From: Oopsacas minuta
Taxonomy: Eukaryota > Porifera > Hexactinellida > Lyssacinosida > Leucopsacidae
Reading direction: 5' to 3'
DNA: 64,000 nt
Assembly (NCBI GenBank): GCA_024704765.1
Contig: JAKMXF010000302.1
Span: forward strand, 186,001-250,000
Part shown: in pieces, positions 32,899 to 41,866 of the stretch
How the letters are laid out: the number at the start of each line of letters is the position of its first letter
How positions within the stretch are numbered: position 1 is the first letter of the stretch
Made by a program: the position numbers and the translations under genes
The notes under the pieces: generated by a model
The model's input: the letters and a program-made list of their open reading frames with translations, nothing else
What the model was told of the DNA's origin: nothing
Database searches by the model: none

Positions 32899-34296
32899 TT
32901 AATTAAGTTTGCTATATGTTATTAAATCGTTAAGATCAGCTGGGATGCAAGATAAAACCAAACTCCGACTACGATCTTTCTCTTGTTGCCAGGGTTTATA
33001 CATCACGCTAACACGCATTCGTTCTAAAACCAAGCTTTTCTTCAAATCATTGAGTTGTTTCGCCTTCATTTTATCAATGTCTTTGGGTTCATAACTCAAA
33101 ATATCCATACAACATTTCTGTGAAAGTTTTACGTTGTTAAGAGACCCAGTATGATCTGTCAAGTTGACAAATATGTCAAACGTCAATTCAGGATCAATAC
33201 CTAATTTCATATAGACGGGGCAATAGCTATTTGAGCAAGTAAATGAGGTTAATCGGGTCTTACATTCTCTACAACGCATGCACACTGGCTTTATCCTTGA
33301 ACTATCACTTAGATTTATCTCCGTTATACAACATAATATTTCAGCATTGAAGTTGTTTCCATTAGCTTTTGATTCTATAAAATCGTAAATACTCATTCTC
33401 TCAGGTTCAAAAGTCTTCTTTATAAATTCTTCCTCCACTTCTAGACTGATATTAACTGTCTGAGCATGTCTGTACAGATTGTGTGCCTCTTCACTGCTGG
33501 GATTAGTCACGATAAGTGTTGTAGCATCACATTTCGCAGCAACCTTATTCTTGTAATTATTGTATACTAATTTCGCGTTAATGATAGATAATATATTTTC
33601 TCTGGATACCCAATTTTTTGCAAGAGTAATAAATTCGCTATCCCAAATGGTTAATTCAAACTCTTCACATGTGTGGTCAAATAGTTTCACTTCGCAACGC
33701 TGGACATTCCTTCCGTCTCTTGTTACAAAGCTTACTGGTTGCTTGACTTGTTTGACAGCTGCTAAGATATTGACAGATTGTCCATTAGCATTTGAACCAA
33801 GCGCTGCTATCTCTCCTATGCTAGAGTGCTGACCGGGAGCATGTAATGGTAAGTTTGCTAGTGCTGCTATCTCTATATAACCGTTCCCCCGATATTGCCT
33901 TATTGTAGAGTTAGGTTCATTCATGCTTAAATGGTATTGGGAGGATGTAGCAGGACACCATTTCTCGTCTACGTTAGGTGGTTTAAGTTGCACATGGCAA
34001 CACGTTAGCTCAATTGTGTCATTTATTTGGAATAAACTCGACAGTTTAGTGATGTACTCTTCAGTTCCCCATGCTGTTCCATTGATTAGCTCTGTTGGAG
34101 AATCTCTTATTGTGAATTGTAACTTCCAACGCATACATTCTGGGTTCTTTTTGTCTTGGAAGCGTTTAGTTTGAGTTTTTCCAATAACTAGCCCGATTAT
34201 ATTACAGTCTTGGTTAGCAACCAGATCCTGGATAGTCATGTTGGGAATCTGTATAGCGACTTCATTGGCAAATGCAGCATCCAAATCTCTTTTCAT
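32899..34296 (-). CDS. MEIOB: MEIOB, meiosis-specific OB-domain ssDNA-binding protein
   Basis: This intronless 465-residue protein begins at the ATG at 34296; two further codons upstream lack an ATG. It matches animal MEIOB: NIIGLVIGKTQTKRF in the first OB fold, TIRDSPTELINGTAWG, NGQSVNILAAVKQV and QRCEVKLFD in the central OB fold. A C-terminal zinc-binding ribbon (CMRCRECKTRLTSFTC...C) and NLTDHTGSLNNVKLS lie in the third OB fold. MEIOB is related to RPA1 and acts with SPATA22 on RAD51/DMC1 intermediates to allow crossover formation in meiotic prophase I. The length (human 442-471) and lack of the RPA1 N-domain argue against RPA1 itself. It is divergent from NSF across 329 bp and convergent with SLC25A46. 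Confidence 0.92.
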   Translation of the reverse strand: MKRDLDAAFANEVAIQIPNMTIQDLVANQDCNIIGLVIGKTQTKRFQDKKNPECMRWKLQFTIRDSPTELINGTAWGTEEYITKLSSLFQINDTIELTCCHVQLKPPNVDEKWCPATSSQYHLSMNEPNSTIRQYRGNGYIEIAALANLPLHAPGQHSSIGEIAALGSNANGQSVNILAAVKQVKQPVSFVTRDGRNVQRCEVKLFDHTCEEFELTIWDSEFITLAKNWVSRENILSIINAKLVYNNYKNKVAAKCDATTLIVTNPSSEEAHNLYRHAQTVNISLEVEEEFIKKTFEPERMSIYDFIESKANGNNFNAEILCCITEINLSDSSRIKPVCMRCRECKTRLTSFTCSNSYCPVYMKLGIDPELTFDIFVNLTDHTGSLNNVKLSQKCCMDILSYEPKDIDKMKAKQLNDLKKSLVLERMRVSVMYKPWQQEKDRSRSLVLSCIPADLNDLITYSKLN

Positions 34297-34625
34297 TTCC
34301 AATTTCTCAAGAATATGTTTGTTGCTTATTTATAAACCATTCGTTGAGCGAATATTTGTCCAAAATTTGCCACATCTAACTCACCTTTCGGTCCTAAGTA
34401 AAATGAATTTCATCAGGTTTATTTCCATTCAACTTTGAATGATTTGTTTCTCTCTCAAATCATTCGCTGTTACAATTAAGTTTGTAATTTACATTATAGT
34501 TTCTATATTTGCACGAATTGTATGATGTATAATAATTCACGTAATATCTATTACATATGTAATCTGTATAAATATCACTTTAGAAGATAATATTACAATT
34601 TATTAAAAGATATTTTATAGTAGAA
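34297..34625. promoter_or_regulatory. Divergent MEIOB / NSF promoter interval
   Basis: These 329 bp between outward-facing starts pair a meiotic gene with a housekeeping gene. A TATAAA-type sequence (ATTTATAAACC, about 34328) lies about 33 bp upstream of the MEIOB ATG. A TTTTATAG lies 6 nt before the NSF ATG and resembles a splice acceptor. Confidence 0.4.
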
Positions 34626-36833
34626 ATGACAGAGCATGAAGTAAGGGTAGCTAGCTTACCTGCAAGTGAGCTTACAGTGAAAAACTCAGTCGTAGTGGAC
34701 ACGGACACATTCGTGGATTTTAATTATGTGAAAATAGCAAAGGGTAGTTTATGCTGGTGTTACTCGCTAATTCACGTTGAAGGGATGACAGCTAATTCAA
34801 TCGGTATGAGTAAGCTATATCGTGATGCAATCGGCAAGGAAGGAGACAAGGTTATCATATCCCCACTAGAAATAGATCCACACCATCTATCAGCCCACAT
34901 TGTAGTAATAACACTTGCGTTTCGTGAAAGAGTTGATAAGAAACAGCCTCAGTACGACACTACCATAATCCGTGATAACTTATTGCTAAAATCAGCTATG
35001 TATTTAATGGTGAGTGAGAGACAGAAGCTAGTGATTACACCAGGACTCCATGATAAGCATAAGATCTTCATTGGGACAGTAGTTAACATAGGTTCAATAA
35101 ATGGCGAGAGGATGGAATTCGGAGTAATAACTAATGCAACTAAAATTCAGTTTGCTTCTTCAGATGAAACGTATCTCAAACTTTCTGGTGGGTTTGTGTG
35201 TGCAGACAGTGCACGTCCTCTTATCAATCCTGAATGGGACTTCAATTCACTAGGAATAGGTGGACTCTCTAAGGAATTCTCAGATATATTCAGACGAGCA
35301 TTTTCATCACGTGTGTTCCCTCAGGAAATGATTGAGAAACTGGGACTCAAACATGTAAAAGGAATTCTACTGCACGGCCCTCCTGGCACAGGTAAAACTC
35401 TCATGGCTAGACAGATCGGTAAGATGTTAAACACGACAACCCCGAAGCTAGTCAGTGGTCCAGAGATACTTAACAAGTATGTTGGTGAATCAGAAGCTGC
35501 TGTTAGGAAGTTATTTGAGGACGCGGAGAGAGAGCAGAAAGCGAAAGGAACTAAGAGCAATCTCCACATGATAATATTCGATGAGATTGATGCAATTTGT
35601 AAGCAAAGAGGTACGGTAGTTGGAGGCACCGGCGTGAATGACTCAGTAGTAAATCAGCTGCTCTCAAAGCTTGACGGAGTAGAACAAATAAACAATGTAC
35701 TCGTTATTGGCATGACGAATAGAAAGGATATGATCGATGAAGCACTTCTTAGACCAGGTAGACTTGAAGTACACATGGAAATAGGACTACCAAATGAAGA
35801 AGGTCGAATGGAAATATTAAACATCCACTCAAGTAAAATGATTAGTAACAAGTTGTTAGCTAGTGACGTAGATCTCCAGGAGATAGCACACATTACCAAG
35901 AACTTCTCTGGAGCTGAATTGGAGGGTCTTATACGTACAGCTCAGTCTACTGCAATGAATAGACAAATTGAAATCAAGGATTCTGTTAGGCTACGTACAC
36001 AGGCTTTATCAGAGCTGATCGTAACTAAAGAAGACTTTGCTCACGCGCTAGAGTACGATATACGGCCTGCTTACGGGTATAAGAAAGAAGAACTTGATCA
36101 CTACTTCCTGCAGGGGATTATACCATGGGGAGTGGAGTTTGAAAAATGTCAGCGGGAGATAGAGAGCCTAACCTATCTAATCAAACATTCACCTGATACA
36201 CCACTAGCTAGCATTCTTGTGCATGGACCGGATGGTTCTGGTAAAACTGCCCTGGCTGTGTCCATGGCTCTAAGCTCCCTCTTCCCTTTTGTGCGAATTC
36301 TCTCACCTGAAAATATGATCGGATTCACTGAAGCCTCCAAATGTCAAGCAATCAAAAAAATGTTTGACGATGCGTACAAATCTGAGCTAAGCTGTATTGT
36401 TGTTGACGACATAGAACGTATAATTGACTACGTTTGTGTTGGACCTCGTTTCGCTAACAATTCCCTACAAACACTTCTAGTCCTGCTTAAAAGATTCCCT
36501 CCTAAACGCCACAAACTTCTAATAATCGGTACAACTTCAGAACGTGAAGCTTTAACAAGCATGGGAATAAATAAAGTATTCACAAAGCTCTGTCATCTGC
36601 CTGCTATAACCAGCACAAGAGATTTATGCTGTGTGTTAGAGGCTCGTGATATTCCACGTACAGTAATTGAGAATGTCAGTACACAAGCTGATACTGTAAA
36701 TATGAGATCAATGCATATTGGGATTAAGAAACTATTAACATTCATTGATGAGGCTAAACACACTCCAAAGAACATAACTCAAACTCTATTGGACCTGATA
36801 ATGGACGAGTCAAATAATTTCTCTATAATGTGA
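34626..36833 (+). CDS. NSF: Vesicle-fusing ATPase NSF
   Basis: This intronless protein has 735 residues, against 744 for human NSF. NSF disassembles SNARE complexes with alpha-SNAP after membrane fusion. The N-domain (about 1-200) is followed by AAA+ D1 with Walker A GPPGTGKT (about 250-257), Walker B IIFDEIDA and second-region-of-homology arginines in the GMTNRKDMIDEALLRPGRLE stretch. The D2 domain has a Walker A variant GPDGSGKTALA and Walker B CIVVDDIERI. D2 mainly holds the hexamer together in the family. All motifs needed for activity are present. It is one of the longest intronless genes here despite being intron-rich in most animals. The ATG lies just after a TTTTATAG. Confidence 0.96.
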   Translation: MTEHEVRVASLPASELTVKNSVVVDTDTFVDFNYVKIAKGSLCWCYSLIHVEGMTANSIGMSKLYRDAIGKEGDKVIISPLEIDPHHLSAHIVVITLAFRERVDKKQPQYDTTIIRDNLLLKSAMYLMVSERQKLVITPGLHDKHKIFIGTVVNIGSINGERMEFGVITNATKIQFASSDETYLKLSGGFVCADSARPLINPEWDFNSLGIGGLSKEFSDIFRRAFSSRVFPQEMIEKLGLKHVKGILLHGPPGTGKTLMARQIGKMLNTTTPKLVSGPEILNKYVGESEAAVRKLFEDAEREQKAKGTKSNLHMIIFDEIDAICKQRGTVVGGTGVNDSVVNQLLSKLDGVEQINNVLVIGMTNRKDMIDEALLRPGRLEVHMEIGLPNEEGRMEILNIHSSKMISNKLLASDVDLQEIAHITKNFSGAELEGLIRTAQSTAMNRQIEIKDSVRLRTQALSELIVTKEDFAHALEYDIRPAYGYKKEELDHYFLQGIIPWGVEFEKCQREIESLTYLIKHSPDTPLASILVHGPDGSGKTALAVSMALSSLFPFVRILSPENMIGFTEASKCQAIKKMFDDAYKSELSCIVVDDIERIIDYVCVGPRFANNSLQTLLVLLKRFPPKRHKLLIIGTTSEREALTSMGINKVFTKLCHLPAITSTRDLCCVLEARDIPRTVIENVSTQADTVNMRSMHIGIKKLLTFIDEAKHTPKNITQTLLDLIMDESNNFSIM

Positions 36834-37115
36834 TCAATATTAGTATTGCATGTGAGTAATGATAGGGTGTAGCTTACTGGTTATGTATCAGGATAGACTT
36901 AATAGTATCCTGTATGGCTTTTTGTAAATAGAATTACATATAATACTGCCACTAATACTGGAATCTTTCGTTTAGGGCGTTTAATTAATCTTGATTTCCA
37001 ATATTCAATAACCTTGTGGCCTGAACTGGCGGGACATTAAGTCTTTGTGATAATGTATAAATAAACCATAAATTACTGTTCACTCTTATATATTGGAAAA
37101 TACAAATCAAATCAA

Positions 37116-37991
37116 ATGGTATATTATTCTTCACAGAGACGGGTTTGGGTGAAAGAATTAGTCATAGAAGTAGTGACTGGAGATTGGGGCAAAGAGAAAG
37201 GGGAGTTGAGGGAGCCACGCGGTATAGCGATTAACCAAGATTCTTATGATTACCATTTCTACATAGTAGACAAGAAAAATAATCGTGTCCAAGTGTTCAA
37301 CTCGGACATGGAATATTCGTTCCATTTCGGCTCCATTCCTGGGGCTGGTAAAATGATGAAACCCATTGGCATCTGTGTGTCTATGTATCACAATAGAGTT
37401 TATGTTACTCAGTTCAGTTTTAATGCTGTATATTCGTATAAACTAGATGGTACTTTCTTGAGGCGGGTAGGAGATAGAGGCTGTGATGAGGGAGAATTTT
37501 CAGAGCCATATGGTGTAGATGTAGATGAGGATTGCTATGTGTATGTATGTGATAGACTGAACCATCGTATTCAGGTGTTCTCTAAAAGATTAAATTATAG
37601 GTTGGAAATTAATCATGTAGATTTGGCCTATCCGATTGATGTTAAGGTTAGAGATGATCAATTATTCGTATTAGATGAGGGAGTAAACTGTGTAAAAATA
37701 TTTACTGTAGAGGGTGAGTTCGTGAGTCAAATGATAAGCTCAGCTTTTGGAGGCAGAATATCAGATCCATACGCATTCGATATTGGCCAAAAAGGAAGAA
37801 TATATATTAGTGACTGCAAAAGAGATTGTATTCAGGTGTTTGATAGGAGAGGTAGTTATAAATATGAGATAGGTAGGAAAGGTGATGGATTCGGAGAATT
37901 CCGATACCCTACAGGTGTTGCTATCGAAGACAATGAGTTGATCACTGCATGTGAACGTGATGAAGACCAAATACAAATTGTGTGTTTATAA
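37116..37991 (+). CDS. NHL-repeat beta-propeller protein (no RING/B-box)
   Basis: This intronless 291-residue protein is made almost wholly of NHL repeats: GELREPRGIAI...YIVDKKNNRVQVFN, MKPIGICV...VYVTQFSFNAVYSY, GEFSEPYGVDVD...YVCDRLNHRIQVFS and FGEFRYPTGVAIE are the clearest. Five to six blades can be counted, enough for a propeller like those at the C-terminus of TRIM2/TRIM3/TRIM71 or in free-standing NHL proteins. There is no signal peptide, RING, B-box or filamin repeat, so the partner (RNA or protein) is unknown. It resembles the propeller half of the TRIM-NHL gene at 51.6-53.3 kb and may derive from it. NOP9 begins 120 bp downstream on the same strand. Confidence 0.85.
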   Translation: MVYYSSQRRVWVKELVIEVVTGDWGKEKGELREPRGIAINQDSYDYHFYIVDKKNNRVQVFNSDMEYSFHFGSIPGAGKMMKPIGICVSMYHNRVYVTQFSFNAVYSYKLDGTFLRRVGDRGCDEGEFSEPYGVDVDEDCYVYVCDRLNHRIQVFSKRLNYRLEINHVDLAYPIDVKVRDDQLFVLDEGVNCVKIFTVEGEFVSQMISSAFGGRISDPYAFDIGQKGRIYISDCKRDCIQVFDRRGSYKYEIGRKGDGFGEFRYPTGVAIEDNELITACERDEDQIQIVCL

Positions 37992-38111
37992 AACTCAATT
38001 TGACAGTATACATCTTCTATTTTTATTCAATAAATATTTCTTCCCTTTTCCTTCGTAAATATTTCAATAAATGTTTGATTGTTTGTAGTTTAATTCATTT
38101 CTGGTAAAACA

Positions 38112-39884
38112 ATGCAAAGCGTTGCAAAGAAGCTACCAAATTTAAGTGAGACTAGTGCTGCTTATTATGAACGAATGAGCTATGTTCTTTCATATCCTGA
38201 AAATGTAGAGCTCACAAACAGAGAAGATCTTGTACAAAACTTTATCCAACAAGTGACTAGTGATAATCTTGTTACAGTTTCGTTAAACATGAACGCCAGT
38301 AAAGTCCTTGAGAGTTTCATAACTGGTTGGTGTATGCAAGACAATATGCTAACATTACTGACAGATATTAACAGAGAAAATATACAACTGCTTGCAATTC
38401 ACAAGAATGGGAGTCATGTATTACAGAGCATATTAACTAAAATATCTAAATTTATATACAAAATGCCTGCCTTAGAATTATCAAATTTGCTCGAGTTTTT
38501 CGGTACAGAGTTTGCACCCTGTTGTATTGAGCACTGTATTGAGCTAGCGTTTGATTCATATGGAACTTATATTCTACGGGTTTTATTGCAAATTGTATGT
38601 GGAGTGTTACAAAGCAGTGTCAATGATAAAGATTATACTGGTGCAGTCAGGAAACCTGAATATCAATTATTGACAGCTCCGCGTGAATTCTCACATCTTC
38701 CTGAAATGATTTTGAAACAATTTAAGGATTATCCACATATTGTAGAAACAGTTACAGATACATACGCTTCTCCAGCTATCATATGCTTGGTAGAAATATT
38801 TAGTTTAAGTCATAGTGAACTTTCTAGAAAATTAAACCAATATTTAATCAAGTGTATCTCTCCATTTGATCAGCTGATTGACCATGAGAAGGGTAGCTAC
38901 CTTATCCAATCCCTGATCTCTACAGCTAATGAAAGACAATACGCGCGACTTTTCACTCAATTCCCTAAAGGTTCTATATATAAATACGCAACCTGTAATC
39001 ATGCTAATTATGCTATCCAGACTTTAATCGCGAATATTCACACTGAGGAGCATTTTAATTACATTCTCCAAGAGTTAAGCTCCAAGCAAATAGAAGCTAT
39101 TTTAGGAGTGGGAAACTTTGGAGTATTGCATCAGATAATTAAATCTGGGATAGAATATCCAGGTCAGCAGAAATTAATAAAATCTATTTTATTAGAGACT
39201 TTTCAATGTCAAGACAACCCAATATCATTGATACCATTGCTACTATTAATGTCCCCATTAAACAATGTATTGGATAGTATGGTAGAAGAAAGGATTATCT
39301 TTAAGCAAGAAGATAATTTCCACTTACACGGATCTCTCATAGCACAGAATTTATTCTCCTTCGAGAAAACAAAGTCATTCGCTAAGAGCTTGCTATACAG
39401 TTCAATAGATGGGATATTGAAAATAGCTTCAGACCCAAACGGTTGTCATGTGCTAGATAAATTCGTATCGAGCGAGAAAGTTAAAGGAAAGTACAAGAAT
39501 AAATTGTATGTTATGCTGGAAGAGAGATTTGTTGATTTCGTGTGTTGTAAGTATGGTAGTAGAGTATTTGACTGTATATGGATAGAACTTGATTATGAAT
39601 GGAAAGAGAGATTCATGATTGACATATCTCAGAAAGAGAGTATTTTAAAATCAGACTTTTACGGAAAATTCGTGTTGAGGAATTGTAAACTTGATCTTTA
39701 CAAACGGAAGAGAATTGAATGGCGAGATTCTGTTCAAGATACGATGAAGCACAGATTTGAAGAACAGAATCCCTCAGCTAAACGGGGAAAATCGGAATCT
39801 GAGCATTATTCGAAAAAGAGGAAAGTTAATAATAATACGAATAAAATAACTGACATTGACGTTTTATTCAATAAATTAAATTAG
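38112..39884 (+). CDS. NOP9: NOP9-like nucleolar Pumilio-repeat protein
   Basis: This intronless 590-residue protein consists of degenerate Pumilio (PUF) repeats. Blocks such as AIHKNGSHVLQSIL, AFDSYGTYILRVLL, IDHEKGSYLIQSLI, CNHANYAIQTLI and SDPNGCHVLDKFV have the repeat spacing. The ending DFYGKFVLRNCKLDLYKRKRIEW is typical of NOP9, and a Lys-rich nuclear-localisation tail (KKRKVNNN) follows. Nop9 binds the 20S pre-rRNA near the 3' end of 18S and restrains early Nob1 cleavage during small-subunit assembly. PUM3/PUF6 is the alternative, but the length and C-terminus fit NOP9 better. The stop codon is only 31 bp from the convergent multi-TM gene's stop, and each gene's AATAAA lies in or next to the other gene. 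Confidence 0.82.
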   Translation: MQSVAKKLPNLSETSAAYYERMSYVLSYPENVELTNREDLVQNFIQQVTSDNLVTVSLNMNASKVLESFITGWCMQDNMLTLLTDINRENIQLLAIHKNGSHVLQSILTKISKFIYKMPALELSNLLEFFGTEFAPCCIEHCIELAFDSYGTYILRVLLQIVCGVLQSSVNDKDYTGAVRKPEYQLLTAPREFSHLPEMILKQFKDYPHIVETVTDTYASPAIICLVEIFSLSHSELSRKLNQYLIKCISPFDQLIDHEKGSYLIQSLISTANERQYARLFTQFPKGSIYKYATCNHANYAIQTLIANIHTEEHFNYILQELSSKQIEAILGVGNFGVLHQIIKSGIEYPGQQKLIKSILLETFQCQDNPISLIPLLLLMSPLNNVLDSMVEERIIFKQEDNFHLHGSLIAQNLFSFEKTKSFAKSLLYSSIDGILKIASDPNGCHVLDKFVSSEKVKGKYKNKLYVMLEERFVDFVCCKYGSRVFDCIWIELDYEWKERFMIDISQKESILKSDFYGKFVLRNCKLDLYKRKRIEWRDSVQDTMKHRFEEQNPSAKRGKSESEHYSKKRKVNNNTNKITDIDVLFNKLN

Positions 39885-39915
39885 TACGTATTTGTTCAAA
39901 TAATAAAATACATAA

Positions 39916-41133
39916 TTACAATATACTGTTATGTTTATACATATATCTTTGCCTATGCCATGCCAGTAAACTCGTCACCAGCTCCGGTCTCCTTGAAGGG
40001 TAGCCTGTGTTCCTATTCTTGATCCAATGAATTATTGACGATACCACTAGTATTATGAAGAATATTGAAAAAGGGTAGATTGCAGTTAAAGTGAGAAGAG
40101 AGATTAATAAATTTTCTAGAAGCATTAGTATAGAAGAAATTAGAGATAATACTGAAGGTTCAATCGATACATCTATAATAGTGTTGTTTGATGGTAACGA
40201 GTAGATTGTGTGTACGTAACAATTAATATGAGTAGCAAAATCAAAAATAGGATTGAAGTTAAACAGAAACAGTAGGGACAGTACAATACTCAAAATACTG
40301 ATTGATAAAAGATGTGAAAATATTTTGTATACCTTCGATCCAATTCTGAAGTTTTGTGTTTTAAAATCATTCGGGTTATCACGCTGTAAGTCGAGTAGTT
40401 TCCATTTTGTAGCCCAGCGAAGATCTTTCAAACTTTTCCATAGAAGAAAATATTCGATCAGTATTAGCAAAATATAAATGAACAGATTCAGTAGAAGAGT
40501 GTAGACTATGTTGTCAAAGATTATTACAAACAGTACCTTTATGAACAGATAAACCAAATGTTTATCAAAATTATTGTAATTTAATCTTTCCCGGTAAGCG
40601 TTTACAAGGTAGATAACTAATAATCTTAACGAAGAGAGAAATATCAAAACAAAAGCCTTCGAGAACGCGATATACACTCTAGTTGGGAAATTTTGTATGA
40701 CTAACTTCAATACTATATCTCTACCACAATCTGAACCATATCTTTCTACGTATTCCGATAACCCGTTGTTGAGAAGTAAAGTTATAATGAAGGGGCCAGT
40801 TGGGATAAGTACACAGCATATCTCAGCTATAGAAACCAATAGCATTAATTTGTATTTCCTCGTATTAACTGTATAGTTTAGATGTCTTAATCTCAACTCT
40901 TCTCTCCTGCAATTGGATTCATTAAATGATATTTGTTCAGCTCTATATACTCTCCTTAACTTTATAATTCCCATAACTGTGTACACAAATATGCAAACAA
41001 AAATTACAGGTGCTAATATCCCCATTGGGACTGAGTTTATTAAATCAATATTTGTTACAATCTCATCTAGGACCTCAGAAATTCTAGTTAATTCATTTGT
41101 GTTCTGATTCAAATTAGTTGTGTTTAGAGCCAT
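39916..41133 (-). CDS. Orphan multi-TM (about 7TM) protein, paralogue A
   Basis: I do not recognise a named family for this intronless 405-residue protein. Hydrophobic helices at about 36-60, 95-122, 155-180, 190-210, 212-235, 275-298 and 325-375 (perhaps two) suggest seven or eight TM segments with a short extracellular N-terminus bearing N-glycosylation sites (NTTNLNQ). A charged loop (SLKDLRWATKWKLLDLQRD) precedes the sixth segment. The C-terminus ends RRPELVTSLLAWHR. The partner gene at 41.9-43.0 kb shares these last two features, the overall spacing, and Cys residues in the loops before TM3 and before the last TM. The pair is head to head across 733 bp, as after an inverted duplication. 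A chemoreceptor-like or lineage-specific GPCR-like role is possible but unproven. Confidence 0.65.
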   Translation of the reverse strand: MALNTTNLNQNTNELTRISEVLDEIVTNIDLINSVPMGILAPVIFVCIFVYTVMGIIKLRRVYRAEQISFNESNCRREELRLRHLNYTVNTRKYKLMLLVSIAEICCVLIPTGPFIITLLLNNGLSEYVERYGSDCGRDIVLKLVIQNFPTRVYIAFSKAFVLIFLSSLRLLVIYLVNAYRERLNYNNFDKHLVYLFIKVLFVIIFDNIVYTLLLNLFIYILLILIEYFLLWKSLKDLRWATKWKLLDLQRDNPNDFKTQNFRIGSKVYKIFSHLLSISILSIVLSLLFLFNFNPIFDFATHINCYVHTIYSLPSNNTIIDVSIEPSVLSLISSILMLLENLLISLLTLTAIYPFSIFFIILVVSSIIHWIKNRNTGYPSRRPELVTSLLAWHRQRYMYKHNSIL

Positions 41134-41866
41134 CTAGTGAAAATTTATGAAAATGAACAGAGATAACTCTTTATACCATTTATAATTATTACAAAAAATA
41201 TCAACATATGACATCATATTTATATTAGCTGTTTGTTGAGCATTATTGTCATATCTGCACATTTTCAACCAATTTGTGACGAATGATTACATATGATTAA
41301 ATTGTATAATTGTATATCTTACACTTTTGATAATTAATTGTATGATATTTCCAAGAAAGATTATAGTATATGATATCAGAAAATTAACCTTATGATTATT
41401 TTGTGGAAGGGCATATATTATAAATTATTAACTGATTACACCAGAAATTTGGATTATTAAACATATATGGCGTAGGAGACGTCAGATTCAGCCTATATTT
41501 TAGTAAAATTCTAAGGGTTTTTTAATTCATGAAAATCAGAAAATATTTAATTCTTAAGCAAAAAAGATTTGTACTACTTTGTATTTGGTTTGGAACTAAA
41601 GAATTATGAAGCCTGAAGAAGGTAGGATTACTGAGATTACATTAGTAATCCTCCCCTGGGCAGTCTTAAAAATTCAACATTAATTGCTTAGGAATGAAAT
41701 GTAATCATTTTTGTATTACTTACTTTATCTGCTGTGTTGGATGTGATTGTGGACTTTACAAGAAGACTACAATAATATTCGTATATAATATTTTAATAAA
41801 GTCAAATCTAAATTAAAATCTCAGCAATCTATCTATCTCGCATTACTCATCCTTCAGTTTAAAGAA
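41134..41866. other. Interval between the two divergent multi-TM genes
   Basis: This 733-bp A+T-rich interval is shared by both starts. It contains a hairpin at 41624-41652 and no clear coding frame. It presumably carries regulatory sequence for both paralogues. Confidence 0.4.
41624..41652. repeat. Perfect 9-bp inverted repeat (hairpin)
   Basis: AGGATTACT and AGTAATCCT are exact reverse complements separated by 11 nt; an A-T and a G-T pair can extend the stem to 11 bp with a 7-nt loop. It lies about 215 bp before paralogue B. Function is unknown. Confidence 0.55.

Noticed and set aside
32899-34296. RPA1 as the identity of the OB-fold protein
   Set aside because: Too short, lacks the RPA1 N-terminal domain, and collinear motifs match MEIOB better.
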